A DNA stretch of 64,000 bases from contig NZ_JALKEV010000019.1 in assembly GCF_023017105.1 (NCBI RefSeq), positions 1-64,000 on the forward strand, in the 5' to 3' direction. Positions within the stretch are counted from its first letter, which is position 1. Each line of letters opens with the position of its first letter. This stretch comes from Halalkalibacter sp. APA_J-10(15). Lineage in GTDB: Bacteria > Bacillota > Bacilli > Bacillales > Bacillaceae_D. The position numbers and the translations under genes are program-made. The notes below the pieces were generated by a model. The model was not told the origin of the DNA and did no database searches. It saw only the letters and a program-made list of their open reading frames with translations. Positions 8,780-17,746 of the stretch are shown here, one piece after another.

Positions 8780-9255
8780 TGAAATATTCAATGTTTGAAA
8801 TTAGCCAAGAACCGTTATCGGTAGAGGAATTAGTAGCAAAGGTCACACGTCGAGAGTGTGGTGCGATTGCGACTTTTATCGGAACTGTTCGAGAATTTAC
8901 ACAAGGGAAGCAGACACTCCAGCTGGAGTATCAGGCGTATGAATCAATGGCCGTGAAAAAATTGCAGCATATTGGTCAAGAAGTGGAGGAAAAGTGGCCT
9001 GGAGCAACGGTCGCGATCTCTCATCGAATTGGCTTACTGCAAATTTCCGATATTGCGGTCATTATCGCTGTTTCAACCCCGCATCGTAAAGCAGCATATG
9101 AAGCGAATGCATATGCAATGGAAAGAATTAAGGAAATAGTTCCAATTTGGAAGAAGGAGTATTGGCAGGATGGTACGAAATGGGTTGGTGATCAGTCAGG
9201 TGAAACGTCCTATCCTTTAGGTGAACCGGATGGTGGAGGTGAGTCTCATGATTAA
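8779..9255 (+). CDS. moaE: molybdopterin synthase large subunit MoaE
   Basis: This 158-residue catalytic subunit of molybdopterin synthase works with MoaD to insert two sulfurs into cyclic pyranopterin. The motifs GAIATFIGTVREF (near residue 29), YESMAVK, HRIG and the C-terminal PIWKKEYWQDGTKWV, which holds the conserved lysines, are all present. It begins one base into the mobB stop and its end overlaps the moaD start by 8 bases. Confidence 0.94.
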   Translation: MKYSMFEISQEPLSVEELVAKVTRRECGAIATFIGTVREFTQGKQTLQLEYQAYESMAVKKLQHIGQEVEEKWPGATVAISHRIGLLQISDIAVIIAVSTPHRKAAYEANAYAMERIKEIVPIWKKEYWQDGTKWVGDQSGETSYPLGEPDGGGESHD

Positions 9256-9481
9256 AGTATTATTGTTTGCACAACTACAAGAGGAGAGCGGTCAGGACGA
9301 AATTAGTTTAGAGCTAGCACCGGTCACCATTAAAGAATTAAAGGAACTGCTCATTCGTGATTACTCGATACGTACGTTTGATAACGTCATGGTTGCTGTA
9401 AATGAGGAGTTTGCTAATGAGGAAGACGTTGTGAAAAGTGGTGATACCGTTGCTTTTATCCCACCGGTTAGTGGGGGTTAG
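9248..9481 (+). CDS. moaD: molybdopterin synthase small subunit MoaD
   Basis: This 77-residue ubiquitin-fold sulfur carrier ends in the required Gly-Gly (PPVSGG), which is thiocarboxylated to donate sulfur to MoaE. The start is ATG 9248, preceded by GGAGGTGAG. It overlaps the end of moaE by 8 bases, so the two subunits are probably made in equal amounts. It is the last gene of the operon. Confidence 0.93.
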   Translation: MIKVLLFAQLQEESGQDEISLELAPVTIKELKELLIRDYSIRTFDNVMVAVNEEFANEEDVVKSGDTVAFIPPVSGG

Positions 9482-9517
9482 AAGAGCTGGTCATAATAGA
9501 ATAAAAGTATTGAGAAA

Positions 9518-9558
9518 AATGCTTCATTAGGCTAAAGCCTATTGGAGCATTCTTTTTG
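9518..9558 (+). terminator. terminator of the moeA-moaD operon
   Basis: The arms AATGCTTCATTAGGCT and AGCCTATTGGAGCATT pair with two small imperfections around a two-base loop, followed by TCTTTTTG. Confidence 0.85.
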
Positions 9559-9717
9559 TTTATTGGAGCTATTCACGATTACGTACGTTACTGATCGAGC
9601 ATTGAAAAAGGTGTATGTATATACCTTCTTTTGTAATAGTATCGTTCATTCATACTTTTTTAAATATTATATGTTGTTTCTATATGTAGCATGCAAAGGA
9701 ACCTTTGTTATTCTTTA

Positions 9718-9731
9718 AGTAAGCGTTATCA
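9718..9731 (+). promoter_or_regulatory. candidate cre site (CcpA) before the two-component system
   Basis: AGTAAGCGTTATCA matches the catabolite responsive element consensus TGWAANCGNTWNCA at 13 of 14 positions. It lies 22 bp before the histidine kinase start, within the likely 5' leader. This suggests glucose repression of the sensor, regulator and sugar importer. Confidence 0.55.
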
Positions 9732-9752
9732 ACAAAGAGGTGAGATTTAGAA

Positions 9753-11471
9753 ATGTCTATTCGCTGGTTTCGCACCTTACGTAATCAAATATTGGTTGTT
9801 TTTGTGATGGCAATGGCGATTGTCATGTCGTTTGTTGCAGTGATGACTTACAATATGGTCGCATCGATGTTAACGAATAATGCAGAAAAGCAAATTCAAC
9901 AAACAGTTACACAAGCGAGTGGTCGTGTAGATGCTCTCTATCATCAGCTTGATATGCTTACAAATCAAGTTGCAACAAATGCTTACGTTCAAGACCTCTT
10001 GTTAGAAGAAGTACATGGACAAACAACTCTGTTTCATCAACGTCAGTCACTCATGCAAGTCGTCGATTCATTCCAAGCATATTCGAACGGGATTGATGCT
10101 TTTGAATTATATTTGTCTAATGAACGTCGGTTGTTTCCATTGAATGAAGCTTCTCTTTCAGAACGAATTGACGATAGGTGGATACGAAAAGCAGAAGAGG
10201 AAAAAGGACGACTCATTTGGATCGGAAAGGATCGAGATAAGCCTGGTTATTTCCTTGCATTGAGACAAGTGAATTTAATGAATAGGTGGTTTTCGAAAGG
10301 AGGATATTTATTAGTTCGTATAAAGCCTACTTATTTTGAAGTGCACGATTCCATGATGGAAAGTGAATGGATGATTGTGGTCGATGAACAATATGAGCCG
10401 GTTGCTTCGAACTATCCGGGTCATGAACAAAAGCTTCTTAGTCAAGATGAATCAACGTTTACTGTGCATCAACAAGACTACATAAAAGTTCACCATGAAT
10501 CAGTTGAAACGGGCTGGCGCACGTATATGTTTACTCCAGTTCAAATGATTACACGTGAAGTATCAGCATTACGACTAGCTCTCATTCTTTCAGCAGGGTT
10601 GGGTTTTTTTGTATTTATGTTATTTTCTTATTTGCTAGCAACGTATGTAACGAAACCTCTTATTCGATTAACAAATACGATGCGACAAGGAAAGGATGGT
10701 GAATTAAAAACGATTCCTGTTCGTTCAACTACGGTGGAAATGAATGAGTTAAATCAATCGTATAATCAAATGGTTGAGACGATTAATCATTTAATCGAAG
10801 CGGTATATGCAAAGGAGATTGTCCGCCACCAATCTGAACTGAAAGCGTTACAGGCACAAATCCATCCCCATTTTCTTTTTAATACACTTGAAGCATTGTA
10901 TTGGGCATTAGAAGAAAAAGACGAGGAGGAATTAGCTGAGTATGTCATTACATTATCAGAATTGTTCCGTTATACGATCAGTGATCAAAAAAAGGATGAC
11001 TGGGTCTCATTAAGGGAGGAGCTCGATCATGTTGAACGGTATTTGTATGTGATGCAGGTCCGTTTTGGAGATCGAATCTCTTGGCATATTGATGATCATA
11101 ATGAGTTTAATCACTGTATGATACCGAAGCTAACGATTCAACCATTAGTTGAAAATGCAATCTTACATGGTATTGGTAATCGAAGTGAAGGTGGGGTGGT
11201 TCAAGTGCGAATAGAGCCATCGGATATAGGCAATCGCTTAAGCATCTTCATTATCGATAATGGTATTGGGATGGATCAGAAAACCATTAACGGTGTGTTT
11301 CAGCAAGCGTATAGCAGTCAAAAAGGGATGGGGATGACAAATGTGAACAAACGCCTCCAACTATATTATAAAGACATTCATCATCGAGGCTTAGCTGTTA
11401 AAAGTGAGCGTGGGGAAGGAACGTGTGTTTATTTTGACATTCCTATGGGAGAGGGTGTTCATGATGAATAG
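9753..11471 (+). CDS. sensor histidine kinase, YesM type
   Basis: This 572-residue membrane sensor kinase has a transmembrane segment at about 12-35, an extracellular sensing region to about residue 270 and a second transmembrane segment at about 272-295. A HAMP linker follows, then a His_kinase (PF06580) domain with the phospho-acceptor in QAQIHPHFLFNTLEALYW (His371). The ATPase part has an N-box in LVENAILHGIG and a G-box in DNGIGM. This family usually senses extracellular saccharides and phosphorylates a YesN-like regulator, which is the next gene here. The start ATG 9753 follows AAAGAGGTGAG. The operon is probably under CcpA control through the cre site at 9718. Confidence 0.9.
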   Translation: MSIRWFRTLRNQILVVFVMAMAIVMSFVAVMTYNMVASMLTNNAEKQIQQTVTQASGRVDALYHQLDMLTNQVATNAYVQDLLLEEVHGQTTLFHQRQSLMQVVDSFQAYSNGIDAFELYLSNERRLFPLNEASLSERIDDRWIRKAEEEKGRLIWIGKDRDKPGYFLALRQVNLMNRWFSKGGYLLVRIKPTYFEVHDSMMESEWMIVVDEQYEPVASNYPGHEQKLLSQDESTFTVHQQDYIKVHHESVETGWRTYMFTPVQMITREVSALRLALILSAGLGFFVFMLFSYLLATYVTKPLIRLTNTMRQGKDGELKTIPVRSTTVEMNELNQSYNQMVETINHLIEAVYAKEIVRHQSELKALQAQIHPHFLFNTLEALYWALEEKDEEELAEYVITLSELFRYTISDQKKDDWVSLREELDHVERYLYVMQVRFGDRISWHIDDHNEFNHCMIPKLTIQPLVENAILHGIGNRSEGGVVQVRIEPSDIGNRLSIFIIDNGIGMDQKTINGVFQQAYSSQKGMGMTNVNKRLQLYYKDIHHRGLAVKSERGEGTCVYFDIPMGEGVHDE

Positions 11472-12237
11472 AACGATTTTAGTCGTAGATGATGAGCCAA
11501 GAACAAGGGAAGGTATTAGTAAAACGTTGGAGCAATGGGCTCAATATTCGATTGAAGTCATAAGCGCTAGCACGGGTCGAGATGCTATTAAAATAGTAAG
11601 TGAGAGGCAAATCGATATATTAATTACTGACATTAGGATGCCAGAGATGACAGGCTTAGAAGTTATTCAGCTTATAGCGGATATGGAAGCAAAACCGATC
11701 GTATTAATTATGTCAGCTTATTCAGATTTCTATTATGCTCAAGAAGCCATACGACACGGGGTCATTCATTATTTACTAAAGCCAATTAGAAAAAAAGAGT
11801 TAATTGAAGCAGTTGAGCATGCAATTTCTAAGAAAGAAGATCAAGAACAAGGGCAGCGATTAACGAAAGTCATTGATGTACAATTGTTAGAACAAGCGGA
11901 CTTAAATAACGATCGATATGAGCCGGCGATTGAAAAGGCATTAAAGTATATCGACGATCACCTTAAAGAGAAGGTTAGCTTACAAGATGTTGCGAACGCT
12001 GTCCATTTAAACGGAAGTTATTTTAGTACATTATTTAAAGAGGAAGTAGGAATAAATTTTAGTGAATATGTGACAAGAAAAAGAATTCAAAGTGCCAAGC
12101 ATTTGCTGCTACAGTCCGATATGCCAATTTCACTCATTGCAGAGGAGGTCGGTTATCAAACACAAAAGTATTTCAACAAGATTTTCAAGGAGTACGAAGG
12201 TGTTACTCCTGGATATTATCGAAAAACATATAAGTGA
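11461..12237 (+). CDS. response regulator with AraC-type output domain, YesN type
   Basis: This 258-residue regulator has an N-terminal receiver domain (VVDDEP, phosphorylatable Asp57 in LITDIRMP, conserved Lys in LLKPIRKKE) and a C-terminal AraC double helix-turn-helix (residues about 155-257). It lacks the long middle domain of many YesN proteins. The start overlaps the kinase stop by 11 bases (ATGATGAATAG), behind GGGAGAGGG. By family and position it should activate the following substrate-binding protein and permease genes when the kinase detects sugar. Confidence 0.92.
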   Translation: MMNRTILVVDDEPRTREGISKTLEQWAQYSIEVISASTGRDAIKIVSERQIDILITDIRMPEMTGLEVIQLIADMEAKPIVLIMSAYSDFYYAQEAIRHGVIHYLLKPIRKKELIEAVEHAISKKEDQEQGQRLTKVIDVQLLEQADLNNDRYEPAIEKALKYIDDHLKEKVSLQDVANAVHLNGSYFSTLFKEEVGINFSEYVTRKRIQSAKHLLLQSDMPISLIAEEVGYQTQKYFNKIFKEYEGVTPGYYRKTYK

Positions 12238-12238
12238 A

Positions 12239-12267
12239 TGTCCAAAAGGAAGAATCTTTTTTGGACA
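12239..12267 (+). other. hairpin between the regulator and the substrate-binding protein gene
   Basis: TGTCCAAAA and TTTTGGACA can pair around a short loop directly after the regulator stop. No T run follows the stem, so it may be an attenuator or an mRNA-processing or stability hairpin rather than a strong terminator. Confidence 0.4.
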
Positions 12268-12393
12268 GCCTTAAGCAGCCTTTTAAAGTAGATTCTAAAA
12301 AAAGTGGAAAATGATACAAACATCGTACCCTTATCCCAATGCTCGTTCCTTGTTACACTCAAGAGGATTAAAAATAGTAAGGGGGATATTCAT

Positions 12394-13746
12394 TTGAAAA
12401 AGAAAGCGTATTCACTATGTATCGTATGGTCTGTATTTCTTTTGTTCGTATTAGCGGCTTGTGGAGGCACAGATTCAGATGGAACGTCAGGTGAACAGCA
12501 AGGAGCGTCAAATGATGCTAATGATGCGGGTTCAGAAGAGCAAGCAGATGTAACCATTGATTTCATGCATCTTTGGCCTGCCGGTACTTCAGCTGGTCAG
12601 AATCGAATTGTCAATGAGATTATTGACCAATATATTGAAGAGAATCCGCATGTAACGATTGAGCAGGAAGTACTTGAGAACGAGCAATACAAAAATAAAT
12701 TACAAGTTGTATCGTCTTCTAATCAGCTTCCTGATGTAGGGATGACTTGGCCAGCGGGTTTTATGGAGCCTTATGTAAAAGGGGAATTATTTGCTCCGTT
12801 AGATGATGTGCTTGATGGTGGACTTCAGGAGTCATTTGTTGCGGGAACACTAGAGGCTTATGAAATGGATGATACGTTTTATGCGTTACCACTTGAGTTG
12901 AATATAGCTCCAGTGTATTATAACCAAGCTATTTTTGCTGATTATGATTTAGATGTACCTGAAACATATGATGATTTTCTCCATATTGTTGATACGTTAG
13001 TTGAGAATGGAGTTGCTCCTATCGCACTTGGGAATAGAGACCGTTGGACGGGATCGCTTTGGTATATGTATTTAGCTGATCGTTACGGTGGTCCTGATGC
13101 GCTGAATTCAGCGATTGATCGTAGTGGAACATTTGAAACTCAGGAATTAATTGATGCTGCTGAAAGTATAGTTGATCTAGTCGAAAGAGATGCTTTTAAT
13201 CGAGGCTTTAATGGGTTAAATAATGATGAAGCAAAGGCTGAATTTCTAAATGAAACAGCGGCTATGTACTTGATGGGCTCATGGGAATTACCGAACTTCA
13301 CGACAAATGATGAAATTCCCCAAGAGTTTAGAGATCAGGTCGGATTCTTTAAATTCCCTACTATTGATGGAGGAGCAGGTGACATAGACAGCTGGGTAGG
13401 TGGACCTGGTGTCGGCTTCTTTGTTGCAGAGAATTCAGATGTGAAAGAAGAAGCAAAGGATTTCATTCGCTTCTTCGTTGAGAAGTGGGGTGAACAAGCA
13501 GTGACAGGAGCGGGTGTAATTCCTGCCACTCAGGTTGATACTGATGCTATTGACTTACCAGATCTTTATATTGATGTCTTAAGTGAATTGAATCAAGCTA
13601 CGAATATTACGTTATTTGCAGATGTACAAATGAGCGCTGGTGTAGCTGAGACTCACTTAAATATGATTCAATCTCTCTTTGGTCAAGAAGTATCACCAGA
13701 AGATTTTGCAAAAACACATGAAGAGGCACTAGCAGATGAAGAATAA
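12394..13746 (+). CDS. sugar ABC transporter substrate-binding lipoprotein (CUT1 type)
   Basis: This 450-residue extracellular lipoprotein starts at TTG 12394 behind AAGGGGGA. It has a basic start (MKKK), a hydrophobic stretch and the lipobox LAAC with Cys23 as the lipidated residue, followed by an acidic, low-complexity linker. The mature part is a family 1 solute-binding fold typical of oligosaccharide importers. An upstream in-frame GTG (12304) would put a polar extension before the signal and is unlikely. It lies 156 bp after its regulator. It is separated from the permeases by two hairpins and a repeat cluster, which would give more binding protein than permease. Confidence 0.9.
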   Translation: MKKKAYSLCIVWSVFLLFVLAACGGTDSDGTSGEQQGASNDANDAGSEEQADVTIDFMHLWPAGTSAGQNRIVNEIIDQYIEENPHVTIEQEVLENEQYKNKLQVVSSSNQLPDVGMTWPAGFMEPYVKGELFAPLDDVLDGGLQESFVAGTLEAYEMDDTFYALPLELNIAPVYYNQAIFADYDLDVPETYDDFLHIVDTLVENGVAPIALGNRDRWTGSLWYMYLADRYGGPDALNSAIDRSGTFETQELIDAAESIVDLVERDAFNRGFNGLNNDEAKAEFLNETAAMYLMGSWELPNFTTNDEIPQEFRDQVGFFKFPTIDGGAGDIDSWVGGPGVGFFVAENSDVKEEAKDFIRFFVEKWGEQAVTGAGVIPATQVDTDAIDLPDLYIDVLSELNQATNITLFADVQMSAGVAETHLNMIQSLFGQEVSPEDFAKTHEEALADEE

Positions 13747-13759
13747 TGAGTGAATGAAG

Positions 13760-13798
13760 AAGGAGAGGTCTCCATTTCAAAATGTGAGACACCTCCTT
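13760..13798 (+). terminator. hairpin after the substrate-binding protein gene
   Basis: The arms AAGGAGAGGTCTC and GAGACACCTCCTT pair with a small mismatch around a 13-base loop, followed by TTCTT. It may act as a leaky terminator or mRNA stabiliser between the binding protein and the permeases. Confidence 0.6.
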
Positions 13799-13822
13799 TC
13801 TTAAAAGAAAACAGCTTTTAAG

Positions 13823-13848
13823 AAAAGACCGCTACTGCGGTTTTTTTT
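13823..13848 (+). terminator. second terminator after the substrate-binding protein gene
   Basis: ACCGC and GCGGT form a short GC stem with a four-base loop, extended by A and T tracts and followed by eight T. It resembles a standard intrinsic terminator. Confidence 0.75.
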
Positions 13849-13890
13849 ACAGAATCAGATTTTATAAGGTCAATCAAAGTGGGATGAAAC

Positions 13891-14069
13891 GGAACCTCAA
13901 TCCGTTATTTGGGAGATACACGCTATTTATACGTACTAAGTGGAACGTCATTCCGCTAAAACGTAAAAAGAAGAGCAAAGCGAAGCACAAATGGTCAAAT
14001 AGCGGAACGAGGATCCGGAAGGGCAATCCCAAAAGACATGATGACGGAAATAACGGAATGAGGTTCATT
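13891..14069. repeat. repeat cluster A: four copies of a ~20-bp unit
   Basis: Four copies of a unit near ATAGCGGAAYGAGGATYCC lie here: 13891-13910 and 13941-13961 on the minus strand, 13997-14018 and 14048-14069 on the plus strand. The two orientations face each other and could form large folded structures. The cluster fills most of the 470-bp gap between the binding protein and the first permease. Related clusters lie at 16092-16220 and 28335-28535. Confidence 0.75.
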
Positions 14070-14215
14070 AAGTAGAGTATATGTGAATGCATAGAAGCGC
14101 TTCAGCTTTGTTCGTTACACGCTGATTTGAAAAGGAAACCAAATTCAGATCAACTAAGACGATAGTAACGACTAAACAGATGCAATTAATAATTATGGAA
14201 AGGAGATGGGTGAAA

Positions 14216-15094
14216 ATGAACAGAGTTATGTCAGATAAAAAAGTGATTGCTTTATACGTTCTCCCCGCATTCATTCTTTTGCTAGTCGTTGTATATATTC
14301 CTATCATTATGACAGGCTATTATGGATTAATGGATTGGGATGGTATAGGACAAATGACGTTTATTGGCTTGGAAAATTATATACAGCTTATGAGCGATAA
14401 TCAGTTTTGGCAAAGCGCTTGGCATTCTTTTTTACTTGCTTTGTTTTCTGTCTTGAGCTTGGGACTGTATTTACTTGTTTCAGTTGTTCTATCCGGGAAG
14501 GTTAAAGGCGCTCAATTATTTCGTAAAATTTATTTAATTCCAATGCTATTGTCATCGGTCGCTATTGCTCAGCTATGGATGCGAGTGTACCATCCTTCAA
14601 ATGGAATTATGAATCGATTTTTGATGTCCATCGGTGTGGAGCAGCCACCGCTTTGGTTATCAGATACGAGTATTGTGTTATATGCCATCTTTATTCCGAT
14701 TTTATGGCAGTACGCAGGGTTTTACATATTGATTTATTACGCCGCATTAAAAAATATACCCGATTCTCTAGTTGAGGCGGCGCGAATTGATGGAGCATCT
14801 CCATGGCAAATTGCTTACAAAATTAAAGTGCCGCTCATAGCGGGAGTGATAAAAGTCACGGTTGTGCTAGCGGTTGTAGGTTCTTTAAAATACTTTGATT
14901 TAATTTATGTGATGACGGACGGTGGACCTAATGGAGCAAGTGAAGTGATGGCTTCTTATATGTATAAGCTAGCCTTTCGAACAAATGATTTTGGATACGG
15001 AAGTGCAGCTGGCTTTCTATTACTTCTTATTTGTCTAATTGTTACATGGCTCATTAGAAAGCTAACTGAATCAAAGGATTCCATTCAATATTAA
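14216..15094 (+). CDS. sugar ABC transporter permease (MalF/UgpA-like)
   Basis: This 292-residue protein has six predicted membrane segments. The family EAA loop EAARIDGASPWQIAYKI (near residue 195) contacts the ATPase. The start is placed at ATG 14216 behind AAAGGAG (14199-14205); a GTG 6 bases earlier is possible. It pairs with the next permease as the membrane part of a CUT1 importer. No ATPase gene lies nearby, which is usual in Bacillus relatives, where one shared ATPase (MsmX type) serves many importers. Confidence 0.9.
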   Translation: MNRVMSDKKVIALYVLPAFILLLVVVYIPIIMTGYYGLMDWDGIGQMTFIGLENYIQLMSDNQFWQSAWHSFLLALFSVLSLGLYLLVSVVLSGKVKGAQLFRKIYLIPMLLSSVAIAQLWMRVYHPSNGIMNRFLMSIGVEQPPLWLSDTSIVLYAIFIPILWQYAGFYILIYYAALKNIPDSLVEAARIDGASPWQIAYKIKVPLIAGVIKVTVVLAVVGSLKYFDLIYVMTDGGPNGASEVMASYMYKLAFRTNDFGYGSAAGFLLLLICLIVTWLIRKLTESKDSIQY

Positions 15095-15113
15095 TGAAAG
15101 GAGGATGGTAACG

Positions 15114-16001
15114 ATGAATGCATCCACACAATTGAAAGCTACTCGTTCTTCTATTAAAAAGGAAACGAAATCGATGCTTTCAAAACTAAGCTTGATCGTA
15201 TTGTATGTGATTTTAATTACTGTAGCAATCCTACAAATTCTTCCGTTAATATGGTTACTCTTATTTTCTCTTAAAGATAATCAGGAGATCTTCCAGCTTG
15301 CCCCATTTGCGATTCCTTCTGACCCGAAGTGGGAAAACTATGTGAAGGTATGGACAGAGGGCAATATAAGTCTTTATTTTTTTAATAGTGTTTGGATTAC
15401 AGTGATGGCGGTTGTTTTAACAGTTTTACTAGCAAGCTTTGTAACATATGCGATTACGCGTATGAGGTGGAAGCTTAGTAAACTCGTATTAGGCTTATTT
15501 ATGGTTGGTTTAATGATTCCTGTGCATTCAACGCTTATTCCGTTATTTAGCTTCTATACAGATATAGGATTGATGAATCATCCTATGTCGATTGTTGTAA
15601 CGTATACAGCCTTTAATTTACCTCTAACGATTATGATTCTACTAGGTTTCTATCAAACACTTCCACGTGAAGTGGAGGAGGCGGCTGTGATGGATGGGTG
15701 CTCTGTGCATCGGATCTTCTTCCAAATTATATTACCAATGACAACACCGGTGCTTGCAACGACAGCGATTATTAATATGATCTACAATTGGAATGAATTT
15801 GTTTTTGTCAACACGTTTATTAGCTCTGATCGTTATAAGACGCTGACAGTAGGTATTCAAAACTTTATAGGGCAATATACAACTGATTGGGGAGCCATTG
15901 GTGCAACCTTAATGATTAGTATTATTCCTATTTTACTCGCTTTTTTCTTTTTAAGTAATCGTATTGTTGAAGGGATTACATCGGGTTCTGTAAAAGGGTG
16001 A
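15114..16001 (+). CDS. sugar ABC transporter permease (MalG/UgpE-like)
   Basis: This 295-residue second permease of the importer has about six membrane segments and an EAA loop EEAAVMDGCSVHRIFFQI (near residue 187). The ATG at 15105 is only 2 bases from the AAAGGAGG site, so ATG 15114 is the better start. It follows the first permease by about 20 bp. It is the last gene of the two-component/ABC block. Confidence 0.9.
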   Translation: MNASTQLKATRSSIKKETKSMLSKLSLIVLYVILITVAILQILPLIWLLLFSLKDNQEIFQLAPFAIPSDPKWENYVKVWTEGNISLYFFNSVWITVMAVVLTVLLASFVTYAITRMRWKLSKLVLGLFMVGLMIPVHSTLIPLFSFYTDIGLMNHPMSIVVTYTAFNLPLTIMILLGFYQTLPREVEEAAVMDGCSVHRIFFQIILPMTTPVLATTAIINMIYNWNEFVFVNTFISSDRYKTLTVGIQNFIGQYTTDWGAIGATLMISIIPILLAFFFLSNRIVEGITSGSVKG

Positions 16002-16030
16002 GTTAGAGCCAAAGCAAAGCGTTCTTCTTT

Positions 16031-16220
16031 AGCTCTCTTTAGAGCTCCGAAGTACGATAGTGGTAGTGGGAAGAGACAGATCAGGGATACATGCGGTTCC
16101 TCGTTCTGCTATTTGGGCTTTTTTGACACATTTTTCATCGTTACGGATTCTCATTCCACTATTTCTGCTTTTTTAACTCATTTTGCACTTGTTTGCTTGA
16201 TCAGAGGAATGAGGATTCCC
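16031..16220. repeat. repeat cluster B: hairpin plus three copies of the ~20-bp unit
   Basis: An AGCTCT/AGAGCT hairpin at 16031-16046, continuing CCGAAG, is followed by unit copies at 16092-16114 and 16143-16164 (minus) and 16203-16220 (plus). The hairpin with its CCGA tail recurs in cluster C (28470-28491), again ahead of a unit copy, so the repeat is composite. It occupies the 368-bp gap between the importer and the PLP enzyme gene, where I see no other gene. Confidence 0.7.
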
Positions 16221-16369
16221 TGTGCGTTTTTTTAGTTGCTTCGAGGGTCTTTTGCTCAATGCTTTCTTTTCATGTCTTCTAAAGAACACTTTCTATACAT
16301 TGGCTCAATCGTCCTCTTTATGCTAGGATTTAATAGTAGCTTAGCTCATTGATATAAGGGGATGTTGAG

Positions 16370-17509
16370 ATGAAGGATAAACAGTTTGATACGAGGGCGG
16401 TTCATTTTCAATCTAAGGAGCCGGCACGAAATACGAGTAAAGCAAAGCCGATCTATCAAACATCAGCTTTTGTATTTAAAGATTTAGATGATATGGAAAG
16501 TTTCTATGAAGGAGAAAAGGAGTATTTGTATTCTCGTTACAGTAATCCAAATACAGATGATTTAGGACAGGGAATCGCTTTATTAGAGAATGCAGAGGAT
16601 GGAGTAGCGACTTCTTCAGGGATGGCCGCTATCCTAGCGGGAGTGCTAGCAGTAGCAAAGCATGGTGATCACATTCTAGCTTCGGAGGATTTGTATGGTG
16701 GAACGTATCAGCTGTTTGCAGATGAAGTGGCATCTCTTGGTATAGAGGTAGAATTTGTTTCTTTTGAGGAACTAGCTAACGTGAAGGGAGCCATTAAATC
16801 GAATACGGTTCTTCTTTACACCGAGTCAGTAACTAATCCTTTGTTGCGCGTTGAGGACGTAGAAGGGGTTATTCAATTAGGTAAAGATTCTGATGTTAAG
16901 GTGATGATTGACAATACATTTGCAACACCGTATTTGTTACAGCCCTATGTGTTAGGAGCGGATTTGGTTATTCATAGTGCTACGAAATATATTGGGGGTC
17001 ATAGTGATGTGACCGCAGGCGTATTAGTAGGACATGAAAGCTTACTTGCTAAAGCTCGTTCGAAAATAGTTACAATGGGTTGCAATTTAAGCCCATTTGA
17101 AGCATGGTTAGCTTGTCGGGGGTTAAAAACGTTAAGTATTCGTATGGATAAGCAGAGTAGAAATGCCCAAGCGTTAGCACATGCATTGGAAGAAGATCCT
17201 AATGTTCAACGAGTCTATTATCCAGACTTTGTTTCAGAAAAAGGAAACGGTGCAATGGTAAGTGTTGATTTAGCCGATCATGTCGATGTAGAAGTCTTTT
17301 TTAAATCATTAGATTGGATTAAGATTGCTCCTACTCTTGCAGGTGTGGAAACAACGGTTTCGTATCCGTTAAGAACGTCACATCGGACGATTCCTAAAGA
17401 GCTGCAACAGGAGCTAGGGATTGGCAAACAGCTTGTGCGTATTTCAGTTGGAATTGAAGATGAGAAGGATATCGTTGAGACGTTTAAGAAGGCAATAAGA
17501 TTAGGCTAG
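16370..17509 (+). CDS. PLP-dependent trans-sulfuration enzyme (cystathionine gamma-synthase/lyase family)
   Basis: This 379-residue Cys/Met metabolism enzyme (PF01053) has YSRYSNPN near residue 55, the cofactor loop SSGMAAI near 83, the phosphate-anchoring region and the PLP lysine Lys206 in SATKYIGGHSDV. C-terminal SYPLRTSHR is typical of substrate carboxylate binding. It could be cystathionine gamma-synthase, cystathionine beta- or gamma-lyase, methionine gamma-lyase or an O-acylhomoserine sulfhydrylase; sequence reading alone does not decide. The start ATG 16370 follows GGGGATG. No S-box or T-box leader is visible upstream. Confidence 0.85.
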   Translation: MKDKQFDTRAVHFQSKEPARNTSKAKPIYQTSAFVFKDLDDMESFYEGEKEYLYSRYSNPNTDDLGQGIALLENAEDGVATSSGMAAILAGVLAVAKHGDHILASEDLYGGTYQLFADEVASLGIEVEFVSFEELANVKGAIKSNTVLLYTESVTNPLLRVEDVEGVIQLGKDSDVKVMIDNTFATPYLLQPYVLGADLVIHSATKYIGGHSDVTAGVLVGHESLLAKARSKIVTMGCNLSPFEAWLACRGLKTLSIRMDKQSRNAQALAHALEEDPNVQRVYYPDFVSEKGNGAMVSVDLADHVDVEVFFKSLDWIKIAPTLAGVETTVSYPLRTSHRTIPKELQQELGIGKQLVRISVGIEDEKDIVETFKKAIRLG

Positions 17510-17627
17510 AGAGGTTGTATATAATAACTTTTAGGCAAAAAAAGAATGTATAAAATAGAATAAATGGGTCCATCCTTATAAGGAAATCGTCATTTGCAGG
17601 ATAGTTACATATAGTCTAAGCCTGCGC

Positions 17628-17672
17628 GAACCAACGGCAAGCTCCCCCACTTGTCGAAGGTTCTTCTTTTTT
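17628..17672 (+). terminator. terminator after the PLP enzyme gene
   Basis: GAACC plus CGGCAAG pairs with CTTGTCG plus GGTTC around a loop of Cs, and TTCTTTTTTT follows. It would shield the following 5S unit from read-through. Confidence 0.7.
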
Positions 17673-17694
17673 TGAATCTAATTTTAAAAAACAG

Positions 17695-17723
17695 TTGCTA
17701 TTGGATTTTATTCATGATACAAT
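17695..17723 (+). promoter_or_regulatory. sigma-A promoter of the orphan 5S/tRNA unit
   Basis: TTGCTA (17695-17700) and TACAAT (17718-17723) are separated by exactly 17 bases. The expected start point is near 17730, about 17 bases before the 5S gene. It shows that the second 5S is expressed without a 16S-23S operon. Confidence 0.75.
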
Positions 17724-17746
17724 TGATCTTGCCTGTTAATAAAGAA

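Noticed and set aside
13891-14069. CRISPR array
   Set aside because: Units are short, diverged, in mixed orientation and unevenly spaced, and no cas gene is present.
13884-14092. Open frames of 63 and 72 codons between the binding protein and permease genes
   Set aside because: They are made of the repeat units of cluster A, in both directions, and have no ribosome binding site.
16002-16369. S-box or T-box riboswitch before the PLP enzyme gene
   Set aside because: The leader contains repeat units and no conserved S-box or T-box core was found.
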